A stretch of DNA of 5,732 bases, taken from positions 96,957 to 102,688 of the forward strand of contig NZ_MOMC01000045.1 in the NCBI RefSeq assembly GCF_001983105.1. Reading direction: 5' to 3'. Positions 1 to 5,474 of the stretch are shown one piece after another. The position numbers and the translations under genes were made by a program. The notes under the pieces were generated by a model, which was not told the origin of the DNA, did no database searches, and saw nothing but the letters and a program-made list of their open reading frames with translations. How positions within the stretch are numbered: the first letter of the stretch is position 1; every line of letters starts with the position of its first letter. The DNA is from Pseudofrankia asymbiotica. Lineage in GTDB: Bacteria; Actinomycetota; Actinomycetes; Frankiales; Frankiaceae.

Positions 1-919
1 CATGCGCTTCCTGCTGGCCGTCCACCCGCCGCTGCTGTCGCCGATGCTGGCCGCGAAGATGGCCGTCACGCTCGACCAGTTCACCCGCGGGCGCGTCCTG
101 CTGAACATCGTCAACGGCGACGCGGCGACGCTCGCCTCGATGGGCTCGGCGCTGGCTCACGACGACCGCTACCGCTACACGGACGAGTGGATCCCGGCGT
201 GGCGGGCCGCCGTCGCGGGCGAGGTCGTCAACGTCGAGGGCGACTTCATCACCGTGCGCAACGGGAAGATCGCGTTGCCGTCCGTGCAGAAGCCGACGCC
301 GCCGCTGTGGTTCGGTGGCGCGTCGCCGGCCGCGGTCGAGGTCGCCGCCCGCCACATCGACACCTACCTCGTCTACGGCGACACCCCGGCCAACACGGCC
401 GACCGGATCGGCTGGGTCGCGACGCGCGCCGCCGAGCTCGGGCGGACCCTGCGCTACGGCATCCGGCTGTACGTCGTCGTCCGCGACACCGACGACGAGG
501 CGTGGGCCGAGGCCGGCCGCATCCTGCGGACCATGGACCCGGCCGTCGTCGCCTCCATCCAGCGGGCGTTCGCGGGCACCGACTCGCAGGTCCAGCAGCA
601 CCAGCTCGCGCTGCACGGCGGGCAGATCCCGGCCGACCCGCGGGCGCTGGAGTTCGACGAGGCGCTCTGGTCGGGCTTCGGCCTGGTGCGCCCCGGGGCC
701 GCGACGGCGATCGTCGGCTCGCCCGAGACCGTGCTGCGCCGGCTGCGTGACTTCCAGGCCGTCGGCATCTCGACGTTCATCCTCTCCGGCGTCCCGCTGC
801 TGGAGGAGGCCTACCGGTTCGGCGAGCTGGTGCTGCCGGCCCTGCGGGGGACCGCGGGCCTGCCGGGCGGCGACGCCGCGCTCGGCTACGGCACGCTCGT
901 GGGGGAGGGGCGCCGATGA
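1..919 (+). CDS. SsuD-like FMNH2-dependent monooxygenase (LLM class), 5'-truncated by window edge
   Basis: This is the C-terminal 305 residues of a bacterial luciferase-like (LLM) flavin monooxygenase. Compared by eye with E. coli SsuD, the first visible residues (RFLLAVHPPLLSP) match SsuD from about residue 73, so roughly 70 N-terminal residues lie upstream; the ATG at 2-4 is internal. Conserved blocks are TLDQFTRGRVLLNIVNGD (about 23-40), PPLWFGGAS (100-108), GIRLYVVVRDTDDEAW (153-168), FGLVRPGAAT (226-235) and LEEAYRFGEL (267-276). SsuD releases sulfite from alkanesulfonates using FMNH2 from a partner reductase and O2, in the cytoplasm. R155 and R230 match SsuD Arg226 and Arg297. However, Y157 stands where SsuD has His228 and V264 where it has Tyr331, so the substrate may differ. 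The SsuD position corresponding to Cys54 is outside the window. The stop overlaps the next start (ATGA). Family assignment is firm; substrate is inferred. Confidence 0.93.
   Translation, partial: MRFLLAVHPPLLSPMLAAKMAVTLDQFTRGRVLLNIVNGDAATLASMGSALAHDDRYRYTDEWIPAWRAAVAGEVVNVEGDFITVRNGKIALPSVQKPTPPLWFGGASPAAVEVAARHIDTYLVYGDTPANTADRIGWVATRAAELGRTLRYGIRLYVVVRDTDDEAWAEAGRILRTMDPAVVASIQRAFAGTDSQVQQHQLALHGGQIPADPRALEFDEALWSGFGLVRPGAATAIVGSPETVLRRLRDFQAVGISTFILSGVPLLEEAYRFGELVLPALRGTAGLPGGDAALGYGTLVGEGRR
904..908 (+). promoter_or_regulatory. Shine-Dalgarno sequence of the second monooxygenase
   Basis: GGAGG, inside a GGGGGAGGGG run at 901-910, lies 7 bases before the ATG at 916, within the end of the upstream gene. 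It supports the 916 start and translational coupling through the ATGA overlap at 916-919. Confidence 0.6.
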
Positions 920-2025
920 GCGGGCACGCACCGGCGGCCGGTGCGCGGCACCCGCTGCGTTTCGGAGTCTGGGCGCTGATCAGCGGTACCTGGGCCTCGC
1001 TGCACCACCCCGACGACCCGGTCGACGCCAGCTGGCGGCGCAACCGGCGCCAGATCCTCGAGGCCGAGGCGCTCGGCTACGACACGACGCTGGTCGCCCA
1101 GCACACGATCAACCCGTGGAGCGACGAGCTCGACGGTCTCGAGGCGTGGACCGCCTCCGCCGCGCTCGCCGAGGCGACGGAACGCATCGAGATCATCACG
1201 GCGATCAAGCCGTTCCTGTACCACCCGGTCGTGCTGGCCAAGCAGGCGCTGCAGATCGAGGAGATCAGCCAGGGCCGGTTCGCCATCAACCTGGTCAACG
1301 CCTGGTACAAGCCCGAGATCGAGAAGGCCGGGCTGCCGTTCCTGGAGCACGACGAGCGCTACGCCTACGGCCGCGAGTGGCTGACGGTCGCGCGCTCGCT
1401 CCTCGAGGGCCGGCGCACGACGTTCCACGGCCGGCACTTCGACGTCGACGGTTACCTGCTGCGCCCGGAGGACCGGTTCCGGGACCGCCCGCGCGTCTAC
1501 CTCGGCGGCGAGTCCGAGCCGGCGCGCGCGCTGGGCGCGAGCCACGCGGACCTGTTCTTCATCAACGGCCAGCCGATCGAGCGGGTGCGTGCCATCGTCG
1601 CCGACGTCGCCGGGCGTGCGCGAGCGGGCCAGCCGCCGCTGCGTTTCGGGCTGTCGGCGTTCGTGATCGCGCGCGAGACCGAGGCCGAGGCGCGCGACGC
1701 GCTCGCGTTCGCCTGGGAGATCGCGGCCAGGGACGAGCCGAAGGTGGCCGAGATGCTCAGACACATCGACACCAGGGCGGTGATGTTCCAGACCCACGCG
1801 CAGTTCCCCGCGATCGGCACCAACGGCGGGACCGCGGCCGGTCTCGTCGGCACCTACGACCAGGTCGCCGAGCGGATCCGCGACTTCCACGCCGAGGGGA
1901 TCGAGACGTTCATGCTGCAGTTCCAGCCGTTCGAGCCGGAGATGCGGCGGTTCGCCGAGCACGTCATCCCCCGGGTCCGCCGCCTGGCCCCGCACGCCGG
2001 CGGGACGCCGGCGGTGGCGTCATGA
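916..2025 (+). CDS. LLM-class flavin-dependent monooxygenase, SfnG-like
   Basis: This is a complete 369-residue LLM-class TIM-barrel monooxygenase, close to the usual length of SfnG. SfnG is the FMNH2-dependent dimethylsulfone monooxygenase that converts dimethylsulfone to methanesulfinate. Visible family blocks are LRFGVWALISG (14-24), a barrel strand IEIITAIKPFLYHPVVLAKQ (91-110), the signature GRFAINLVNAWYKPE (120-134), the phosphate-region motif LEHDERYAYGREW (143-155), VYLGGES (194-200) and LVGTYDQVAERI (310-321). SfnG has very similar NIVSGW and LEHDERY blocks. RutA-type pyrimidine oxygenases are more distant. The start at 916 is chosen for the good Shine-Dalgarno sequence and the ATGA overlap with the upstream gene; its stop overlaps the next gene the same way. 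Two LLM enzymes in tandem suggest consecutive or alternative oxidations of organosulfur compounds. The family is certain, the SfnG-like subgroup likely, and the exact substrate unknown. A cytoplasmic location is inferred because no signal peptide is visible. Confidence 0.93.
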   Translation: MSGHAPAAGARHPLRFGVWALISGTWASLHHPDDPVDASWRRNRRQILEAEALGYDTTLVAQHTINPWSDELDGLEAWTASAALAEATERIEIITAIKPFLYHPVVLAKQALQIEEISQGRFAINLVNAWYKPEIEKAGLPFLEHDERYAYGREWLTVARSLLEGRRTTFHGRHFDVDGYLLRPEDRFRDRPRVYLGGESEPARALGASHADLFFINGQPIERVRAIVADVAGRARAGQPPLRFGLSAFVIARETEAEARDALAFAWEIAARDEPKVAEMLRHIDTRAVMFQTHAQFPAIGTNGGTAAGLVGTYDQVAERIRDFHAEGIETFMLQFQPFEPEMRRFAEHVIPRVRRLAPHAGGTPAVAS

Positions 2026-3299
2026 CCAAGACCGGGGCCGAGACCAACACCGGGGCCGAGACCGGGACCGGGGCAGAGCACGGCCGGGCGGCGGGCACGG
2101 TGGCCGGTGGAGCGCACGTCGTCGGCTCCGACGCCGAGGCCCTGGAGATCGCGGACGCGTTCGCGGCGGCGCTGCGCGACGGCGCGGCCGAGCGTGACCG
2201 GCAGGCGCGGGTGCCGGTCGAGGAGCTCGCGGCGCTGGGCCGCGGCGGGCTGCTGGGGCTGACGGTGCCGGCGCGTCTCGGCGGCGCGGACGTGTCGACC
2301 GTGACCCTCGTCGAGGTCTTCCGGCGGCTCGCGGCCGCCGACCCGTCGGTGGCCCAGGTGCCGCAGAACCACTACGTGTTCGTCTCCGTCCTGCGCCACG
2401 ACGGCACCGAGGAGCAGCAGCGGCGCCTGCTGGGCGACGTGCTGGCGGGCGCGCGGTTCGGCAACGCCCTCTCCGAGCGCGGCACGAAGCATGTCATGGA
2501 CATGAGGACCCGGCTGCTCCCGGCGGCCGACGGGACGCTGCGCCTCAACGGCACCAAGTACTACTGCACGGGCGCGCTGACGGCGACGTGGATCCCGGTC
2601 TTCGCCCTCGACGCCCAGGACCGGCTGGTGGTCGCGTACGTCCCGCGCGGCGCGGACGGCGTGGACGTGCTGCAGGACTGGACCGCCTTCGGGCAGCGGG
2701 CGACGATGAGCGGGACGACGCGCCTCACCGACGTGGTCGTCGCGCCGGAGAACGTCGTGGCGCACTGGCGGGCGTTCGAGCGGCCGCAGGTGTCCGGCGC
2801 GTTCGGCCAGATCCTGCACGCGGCCATCGACGTCGGCATCGCGGGCGCGGCACTCGCCGACGGCGCGCGGTTCGTGCGCGAGAAGGCCCGGCCGTGGTTC
2901 GAGGCCGCGCAGGAGCGCGCGGCCGACGAGCCGCACGTGCTCCTGCGCTTCGGCCAGCTCGGCGCCAAGGTCCACGCGGCCGAGGCGCTCCTGCGCCGGG
3001 CGGCGGAGACGCTCGACGCGGCGGTCGCCTCCGGGCCGCGGCCGAGCGCCGAGGCCGCGGGCGCGGCGTCACTGGCGGTGGCGGAGGCGAAGGCGTTCGG
3101 CGGCGACGTCGCGGTGGAGGTCGCCAGCGAGATCTTCGGCCTGATGGGCGCCTCGGCGTCCGACGCCGCGCATGACCTCGACCGCCACTGGCGTAACGCC
3201 CGCACGCACACCCTGCACGACCCGGCGCGCTGGAAGTACGTCCACAACGGCAACCACATCATCAACGGCGTGCTGCCACCGAACCACGGCCTGGTCTGA
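2022..3299 (+). CDS. SfnB/DszC-like oxidoreductase, acyl-CoA dehydrogenase fold
   Basis: A 425-residue flavin oxidoreductase that looks like the SfnB 'sulfur acquisition oxidoreductase' family, related to the desulfurising monooxygenase DszC. Similarity begins near AHVVGSDAEALEIA (about residue 31). Further blocks are ADPSVAQVPQNHY (about 106-118), FGNALSERGTKH (146-157), LNGTKYYCTGA (175-185), DWTAFGQRATMSGTT (219-233) and the C-terminal signature DRHWRNARTHTLHDP (387-401). These are typical of flavin-dependent SfnB/DszC proteins rather than beta-oxidation acyl-CoA dehydrogenases. In relatives the role is sulfur acquisition from sulfones or thiophenes; the exact reaction of SfnB is poorly defined. 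The ATG at 2022 overlaps the previous stop (ATGA), but no clear Shine-Dalgarno is visible, so coupling is likely. The first 30 residues contain a TGAE-rich triple hexapeptide repeat and no family similarity. An in-frame GTG at 2100, just before the conserved region, is an alternative start. Confidence 0.93.
   Translation: MTKTGAETNTGAETGTGAEHGRAAGTVAGGAHVVGSDAEALEIADAFAAALRDGAAERDRQARVPVEELAALGRGGLLGLTVPARLGGADVSTVTLVEVFRRLAAADPSVAQVPQNHYVFVSVLRHDGTEEQQRRLLGDVLAGARFGNALSERGTKHVMDMRTRLLPAADGTLRLNGTKYYCTGALTATWIPVFALDAQDRLVVAYVPRGADGVDVLQDWTAFGQRATMSGTTRLTDVVVAPENVVAHWRAFERPQVSGAFGQILHAAIDVGIAGAALADGARFVREKARPWFEAAQERAADEPHVLLRFGQLGAKVHAAEALLRRAAETLDAAVASGPRPSAEAAGAASLAVAEAKAFGGDVAVEVASEIFGLMGASASDAAHDLDRHWRNARTHTLHDPARWKYVHNGNHIINGVLPPNHGLV
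2025..2078 (+). repeat. Three tandem 18-bp units at the start of the SfnB-like gene
   Basis: Three in-frame 18-bp units (2025-2042, 2043-2060, 2061-2078) encode TKTGAE, TNTGAE and TGTGAE straight after the initiator Met. Units 1 and 2 differ only in the second codon (AAG or AAC); unit 3 has GGG there and GCA for GCC. The segment lies before the conserved domain. It may be a disordered N-terminal tail or, if translation starts at GTG 2100, untranslated. Confidence 0.8.
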
Positions 3300-3301
3300 C
3301 C

Positions 3302-3329
3302 GGGACGCGGCCCGCGGGTGCGGAGTCCC
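3302..3329. terminator. Possible weak hairpin between convergent genes
   Basis: GGGAC (3302-3306) can pair with GTCCC (3325-3329) around a GC-rich interior that includes the palindrome CCCGCGGG (3311-3318). It lies just after the stop of the sulfur operon and before the end of the convergent sulfotransferase gene, where a bidirectional terminator would be expected. The outer stem is only 5 bp and there is no T-tract on either strand, so this is weak. Confidence 0.2.
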
Positions 3330-3359
3330 CGAGGTGAGACGACCACGTCATCTACAGGG

Positions 3360-4541
3360 CTACACGTCCTCCTCGGGGACGTTGAAGTACTTGGTGTACC
3401 TGGCCGTGCGGGCGCGGACCTCGGCGAGGTCCAGCCCGGTGTCGGCGAAGTCGTAGCTGTGCCCGCTCGTGTCCCGCTTGTTGCCCCGGATGAAGTCCGC
3501 CATCCGGGCCTCGCTCTGGGGGTTCAGCTCGAAGCCGAACCGGTCGTAGATCGCCCGCACCGCCGCCATCGGGTCGGCCATGAGATCGGCGAACTGGATG
3601 TCGATGACCTGGTCGGCAGGCACGGTCCCGTCGAGCCGGGCATCGAGGGAGCGCTCCACCCCGTCGAGGAGAAATTCGGCGAACAGCGCCGCGGTCTCCT
3701 CCCGGTCGACCTGATCGGAGTGCAGGCTGCGCAGCGCGGCGGACAGGCTGGTGTTCGAGGCGACCAGCCTCGCCACGTCGCGGTGGGTCTGCACGAGCAG
3801 GGCGTTCGGGTACTGCGCCATCAGCTGCGGCAGCGTCCAGATGTGCGACGGCCATTTGATCAGCCACCGCTCACTGTGGTGCTCGCTCTGCAGCACCTCG
3901 AGAAAACGACGGTGCCAGACGTACGCACCCGCGATATGGCCGTCCCTGACGGCGTCGTGCAGCCACCAGTGCATGTAGCCGGGCACGTGGTACTGGTAGG
4001 GGAAGATCGTGCTGATGAACGCGGTGCCCATGATGCGGCCGCATTCCTGCGCGAGCCGTCCGCCGAGCTGGTGGATCGTGCGGAAGCCCGGGATGAGCGC
4101 ATCGGTGGCGCCGTAGAGCTCGTCGGCCTCGGCGATGCGCGGGTCGGTCTCGTAGGTCTCGGTCCGCGGCGGCGGCACCGGCTGCTCGACCTCCCAGGTC
4201 ATCGGCGCCCGATGGGCACGGTCCTGGGCGAGGGTGTCATGCAGCAGCGTGGTGCCGGTGCGGGCCTGTCCTATAATGATCACTGGCGGTGCGATGTCGC
4301 GATCCCGGATCCGCGGGTTGGCGCGGTGGTAGTCCACGATCCGCAGCCGGCGGCTGAGGTACGCGCCCATCTCGAGCCCGAGGGCCAGGTGCCCCAGCTC
4401 GTTGAACCGCGCCCCGGGAAGATCGTCGATCAGTCGGGCAAGCCCGTCCCGCCACCCGTCCCCACCGAAGAGCTCGTCGTCGCCGAAGTCGGACAGCCCG
4501 GTGCTGTCCACCGCCGTCGCCAGTAGATCGTCTGCGCGCAT
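3360..4541 (-). CDS. Sulfotransferase family protein (Sulfotransfer_3-like)
   Basis: A complete 393-residue PAPS-type sulfotransferase, expected to move a sulfuryl group from 3'-phosphoadenylyl sulfate to an unknown hydroxyl or amine acceptor. The 5'-phosphosulfate-binding loop follows a beta strand: VIIIGQARTGTTLLHDTLAQD (about 87-107, key residues G91, R94, T95, G96, T97 and T98). The 3'-phosphate region is LIKWPSHIW (227-235) then ALLVQTHRDVARLVAS (247-262), with Arg254 and Ser262 as the likely ligands. A helical N-terminal part with TGLSDFG (14-20) and a C-terminal YTKYFNVPEEDV (382-393) are typical of the actinobacterial subgroup. No signal peptide or membrane segment is obvious. The ATG at 4541 has a good Shine-Dalgarno. 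The gene converges on the sulfur operon with a 60-bp gap and is therefore transcribed separately. The acceptor cannot be told from sequence. Fold and cofactor are confident; the link to sulfur scavenging is speculative. Confidence 0.94.
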   Translation of the reverse strand: MRADDLLATAVDSTGLSDFGDDELFGGDGWRDGLARLIDDLPGARFNELGHLALGLEMGAYLSRRLRIVDYHRANPRIRDRDIAPPVIIIGQARTGTTLLHDTLAQDRAHRAPMTWEVEQPVPPPRTETYETDPRIAEADELYGATDALIPGFRTIHQLGGRLAQECGRIMGTAFISTIFPYQYHVPGYMHWWLHDAVRDGHIAGAYVWHRRFLEVLQSEHHSERWLIKWPSHIWTLPQLMAQYPNALLVQTHRDVARLVASNTSLSAALRSLHSDQVDREETAALFAEFLLDGVERSLDARLDGTVPADQVIDIQFADLMADPMAAVRAIYDRFGFELNPQSEARMADFIRGNKRDTSGHSYDFADTGLDLAEVRARTARYTKYFNVPEEDV

Positions 4542-4548
4542 GCCTCAA

Positions 4549-4554
4549 CCTCTC
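4549..4554 (-). promoter_or_regulatory. Shine-Dalgarno sequence of the sulfotransferase
   Basis: On the minus strand GAGAGG (plus-strand CCTCTC) lies 7 bases before the ATG at 4541, supporting that start codon. Confidence 0.6.
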
Positions 4555-4557
4555 GCC

Positions 4558-4571
4558 GTGGGACGACCCAC
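4558..4571. promoter_or_regulatory. Inverted repeat in the sulfotransferase leader, possible operator
   Basis: GTGGG-ACGA-CCCAC is an inverted repeat with perfect 5-bp arms, 16 bases upstream of the sulfotransferase ATG and just outside its Shine-Dalgarno. This position would suit a repressor site or a small leader hairpin. No matching second copy was seen, and a short GC-rich palindrome can arise by chance. Confidence 0.3.
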
Positions 4572-4807
4572 ATGGCAAGGGGCCTATGAGGCGAAAAATA
4601 ACAAAGGCCGCATCGACGAGCACGGGCGGGTCGACCCAGTCCGGACGACTCGACAGCCAGCGACCCCGCAGCGTGCGGCCCCGATGCGATCGCCTGGGGC
4701 TCACTTTCGCGTGGCGCATCGGGTCCGGTGTCATATTTCGACGTTCCCTGTCGACATTGTTGCTTGATTCGCGAGATCATGGTTTTCGACTGGGGCTGCG
4801 TCGGATC
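4572..4807. other. Intergenic region upstream of the sulfotransferase, no gene seen
   Basis: This stretch should hold the sulfotransferase promoter on the minus strand. It has AT-richer patches (about 4593-4604 and 4734-4790) that stand out from the surrounding sequence. A TATTTT hexamer on the minus strand (within plus-strand 4594-4602) resembles an actinobacterial -10 box but lacks a good -35 at the right spacing, so I do not call a promoter. Open frames here are arginine/proline/serine-rich and lack ribosome-binding sites, so no coding gene is supported. Confidence 0.5.
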
Positions 4808-4830
4808 GGCCTGGCAGGCCTGGCCAGGCT

Positions 4831-4930
4831 GGCTGTGTTGGCCGGGTTGGTCGGGTTGGCTGTGCTGGCCGGGTTGGTCGGGTTGGCTGTGCTGGCCGGG
4901 TTGGCTGTGCTGGCCGGGTTGGCTGTGCTG
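4831..4930 (+). repeat. 9-bp-module tandem repeat (minisatellite-like), core
   Basis: The core is built from three 9-bp modules: A = GGCTGTGCT, B = GGCCGGGTT, C = GGTCGGGTT. Reading from 4831 the order is A' B C (4831-4857, A' has one base changed), A B C (4858-4884), A B (4885-4902), A B (4903-4920), then a last A (4921-4929). This gives two 27-bp and two 18-bp higher-order units that are almost identical, a sign of recent slippage or unequal exchange. Because 9 is a multiple of 3, all frames stay open and give three-residue periodic peptides: LAV/LAG/LVG and WLC/WPG/WSG on the plus strand, QPGQHS-type on the minus strand. None has a ribosome-binding site or family similarity that I recognise, so I treat it as non-coding repeat DNA. 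Confidence 0.88.
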
Positions 4931-4935
4931 TGCGT

Positions 4936-5016
4936 GGCCGGTCTGCGCACACGGGCCGATGTGGCCAGCGCGGCCAGACCGGCCGATGTGGTCGGTGCCA
5001 CCGGTGCGGCTGGCTG
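4936..5016 (+). repeat. Degenerate continuation of the 9-bp repeat
   Basis: After a 6-bp phase break at 4930-4935, the same 9-bp rhythm of GGCC-like module starts continues: GGCC at 4936, 4954, 4963, 4972 and 4981, GGTC at 4990 and GGCT at 5008. GGCCGATGTGG occurs twice, at 4954 and 4981, exactly 27 bases apart, matching the longer unit of the core. This looks like an older, diverged part of the same array. It ends just before the ATG of the cupin remnant. Confidence 0.55.
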
Positions 5017-5018
5017 GC

Positions 5019-5372
5019 ATGCGCCGGGTCGAGCTGATCTCCGGCGGCCCGGTCGGTTCCGCCGACCCGCGGATGGGGCAGACGCACGTCGCCTTCGTGG
5101 CGGGTCGGCGAACCACCGCGACGGCCGCTCCGACGGCCGCATCTACCTCGTAGAGGGGCAACCCGCGCGTCGCCCTCCTGGAGGGAGAGAAGGTGTGGAT
5201 CGAGGCCGGCCCCGGTGACTACCTCTACATCTACGCATCGCAGTGGGCGCCGCACCTGGAAGAGAGATCGTCACGCCGGGATCTGAGGGAGCCCGGGGTG
5301 CGATCCCCCCAGGCCACCCGACCGATCTTGAAACAGTCCCAAGCAACAAATCGAGGCCTTGACCAGGGTTGA
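5019..5372 (+). pseudogene. Probable frameshifted cupin-domain gene
   Basis: Three reading segments join into one cupin-like protein. The first runs from ATG 5019: MRRVELISGG, then PRMGQTHVAFVAG, to about 5102. The second is in another frame from about 5102 to 5158: GSANHRD, then GRIYLVEG. The third returns to the first frame from about 5154: NPRVALLEGEKVWIEAGPGDY, then LYIYASQWAPHLEE. Unshifted, the first frame ends at TAG 5151-5153. The middle segment keeps the cupin motif-1 spacing (H to final G is 15 positions), but the second His and the Glu positions are Asp. The third has the motif-2 order GD...PH, two residues longer than usual. One base lost near 5100-5104 and one gained in the GGGG run at 5155-5158 would explain the pattern. 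A 12-bp near-tandem duplication (5119-5142) lies in the broken part. Similarity fades after about 5260; the frame stops at TGA 5370. No ribosome-binding site is evident. Cupin is inferred by motif, not by a search. Confidence 0.45.
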
Positions 5373-5383
5373 GGGTGTCATTC

Positions 5384-5397
5384 CTGCACTCGTGCAG
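5384..5397. promoter_or_regulatory. Inverted repeat CTGCAC-TC-GTGCAG
   Basis: A 14-bp inverted repeat with perfect 6-bp arms and a 2-bp centre lies between the cupin remnant and the open frame at the right edge. The size and symmetry fit a dimeric regulator site, but there is no second copy and no clear promoter, so the role is a guess. Confidence 0.25.
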
Positions 5398-5474
5398 AGG
5401 TGGGCCGTGGTCGTGGGTCCGCCGCCGTGGCTGATTGGGGCGACGGGCAGGGCGAGCGTCGGGATGATGCGGGC

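Noticed and set aside
886..2975. Long minus-strand open frames (886-1995 and 1854-2975, about 370 residues each)
   Set aside because: They lie antisense to well-recognised enzymes, have low-complexity composition and no family motifs, and are expected from G/C third-position bias in a very GC-rich genome.
315..3299. One 994-residue plus-strand reading frame spanning three genes
   Set aside because: Only its last 425 codons (from 2022) are real. The earlier part is arginine/proline-rich out-of-frame translation of the two LLM monooxygenase genes, which have better family matches in their own frames. It is not a fusion protein.
3318..4526. 402-residue plus-strand frame antisense to the sulfotransferase
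   Set aside because: It mirrors the sulfotransferase, has no recognisable motifs, and the minus-strand product has a clear PAPS-binding loop and a Shine-Dalgarno.
4728..4805. Promoter-like AT-richer sequence
   Set aside because: No -35/-10 pair with acceptable match and spacing on either strand, and ECF-type GGAAC lacks a suitable partner box.
4831..5016. CRISPR array
   Set aside because: Units are directly adjacent 9/18/27-bp repeats with no unique spacers of constant length and no cas genes nearby.
4430..5161. Minus-strand QPGQHS-repeat protein, collagen- or silk-like in appearance
   Set aside because: The periodicity comes from 9-bp repeat DNA that is open in all frames. The frame also overlaps the 5' end of the sulfotransferase and has no start signals or family similarity.
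4586..5218. 210-residue plus-strand frame with a 45-residue hydrophobic L/A/G/V stretch, resembling a membrane protein
   Set aside because: The hydrophobic stretch is simply the translation of the 9-bp repeat. There is no ribosome-binding site, flanking residues are arginine-rich and unlike coding sequence, and its C-terminus borrows one frame of the cupin remnant.
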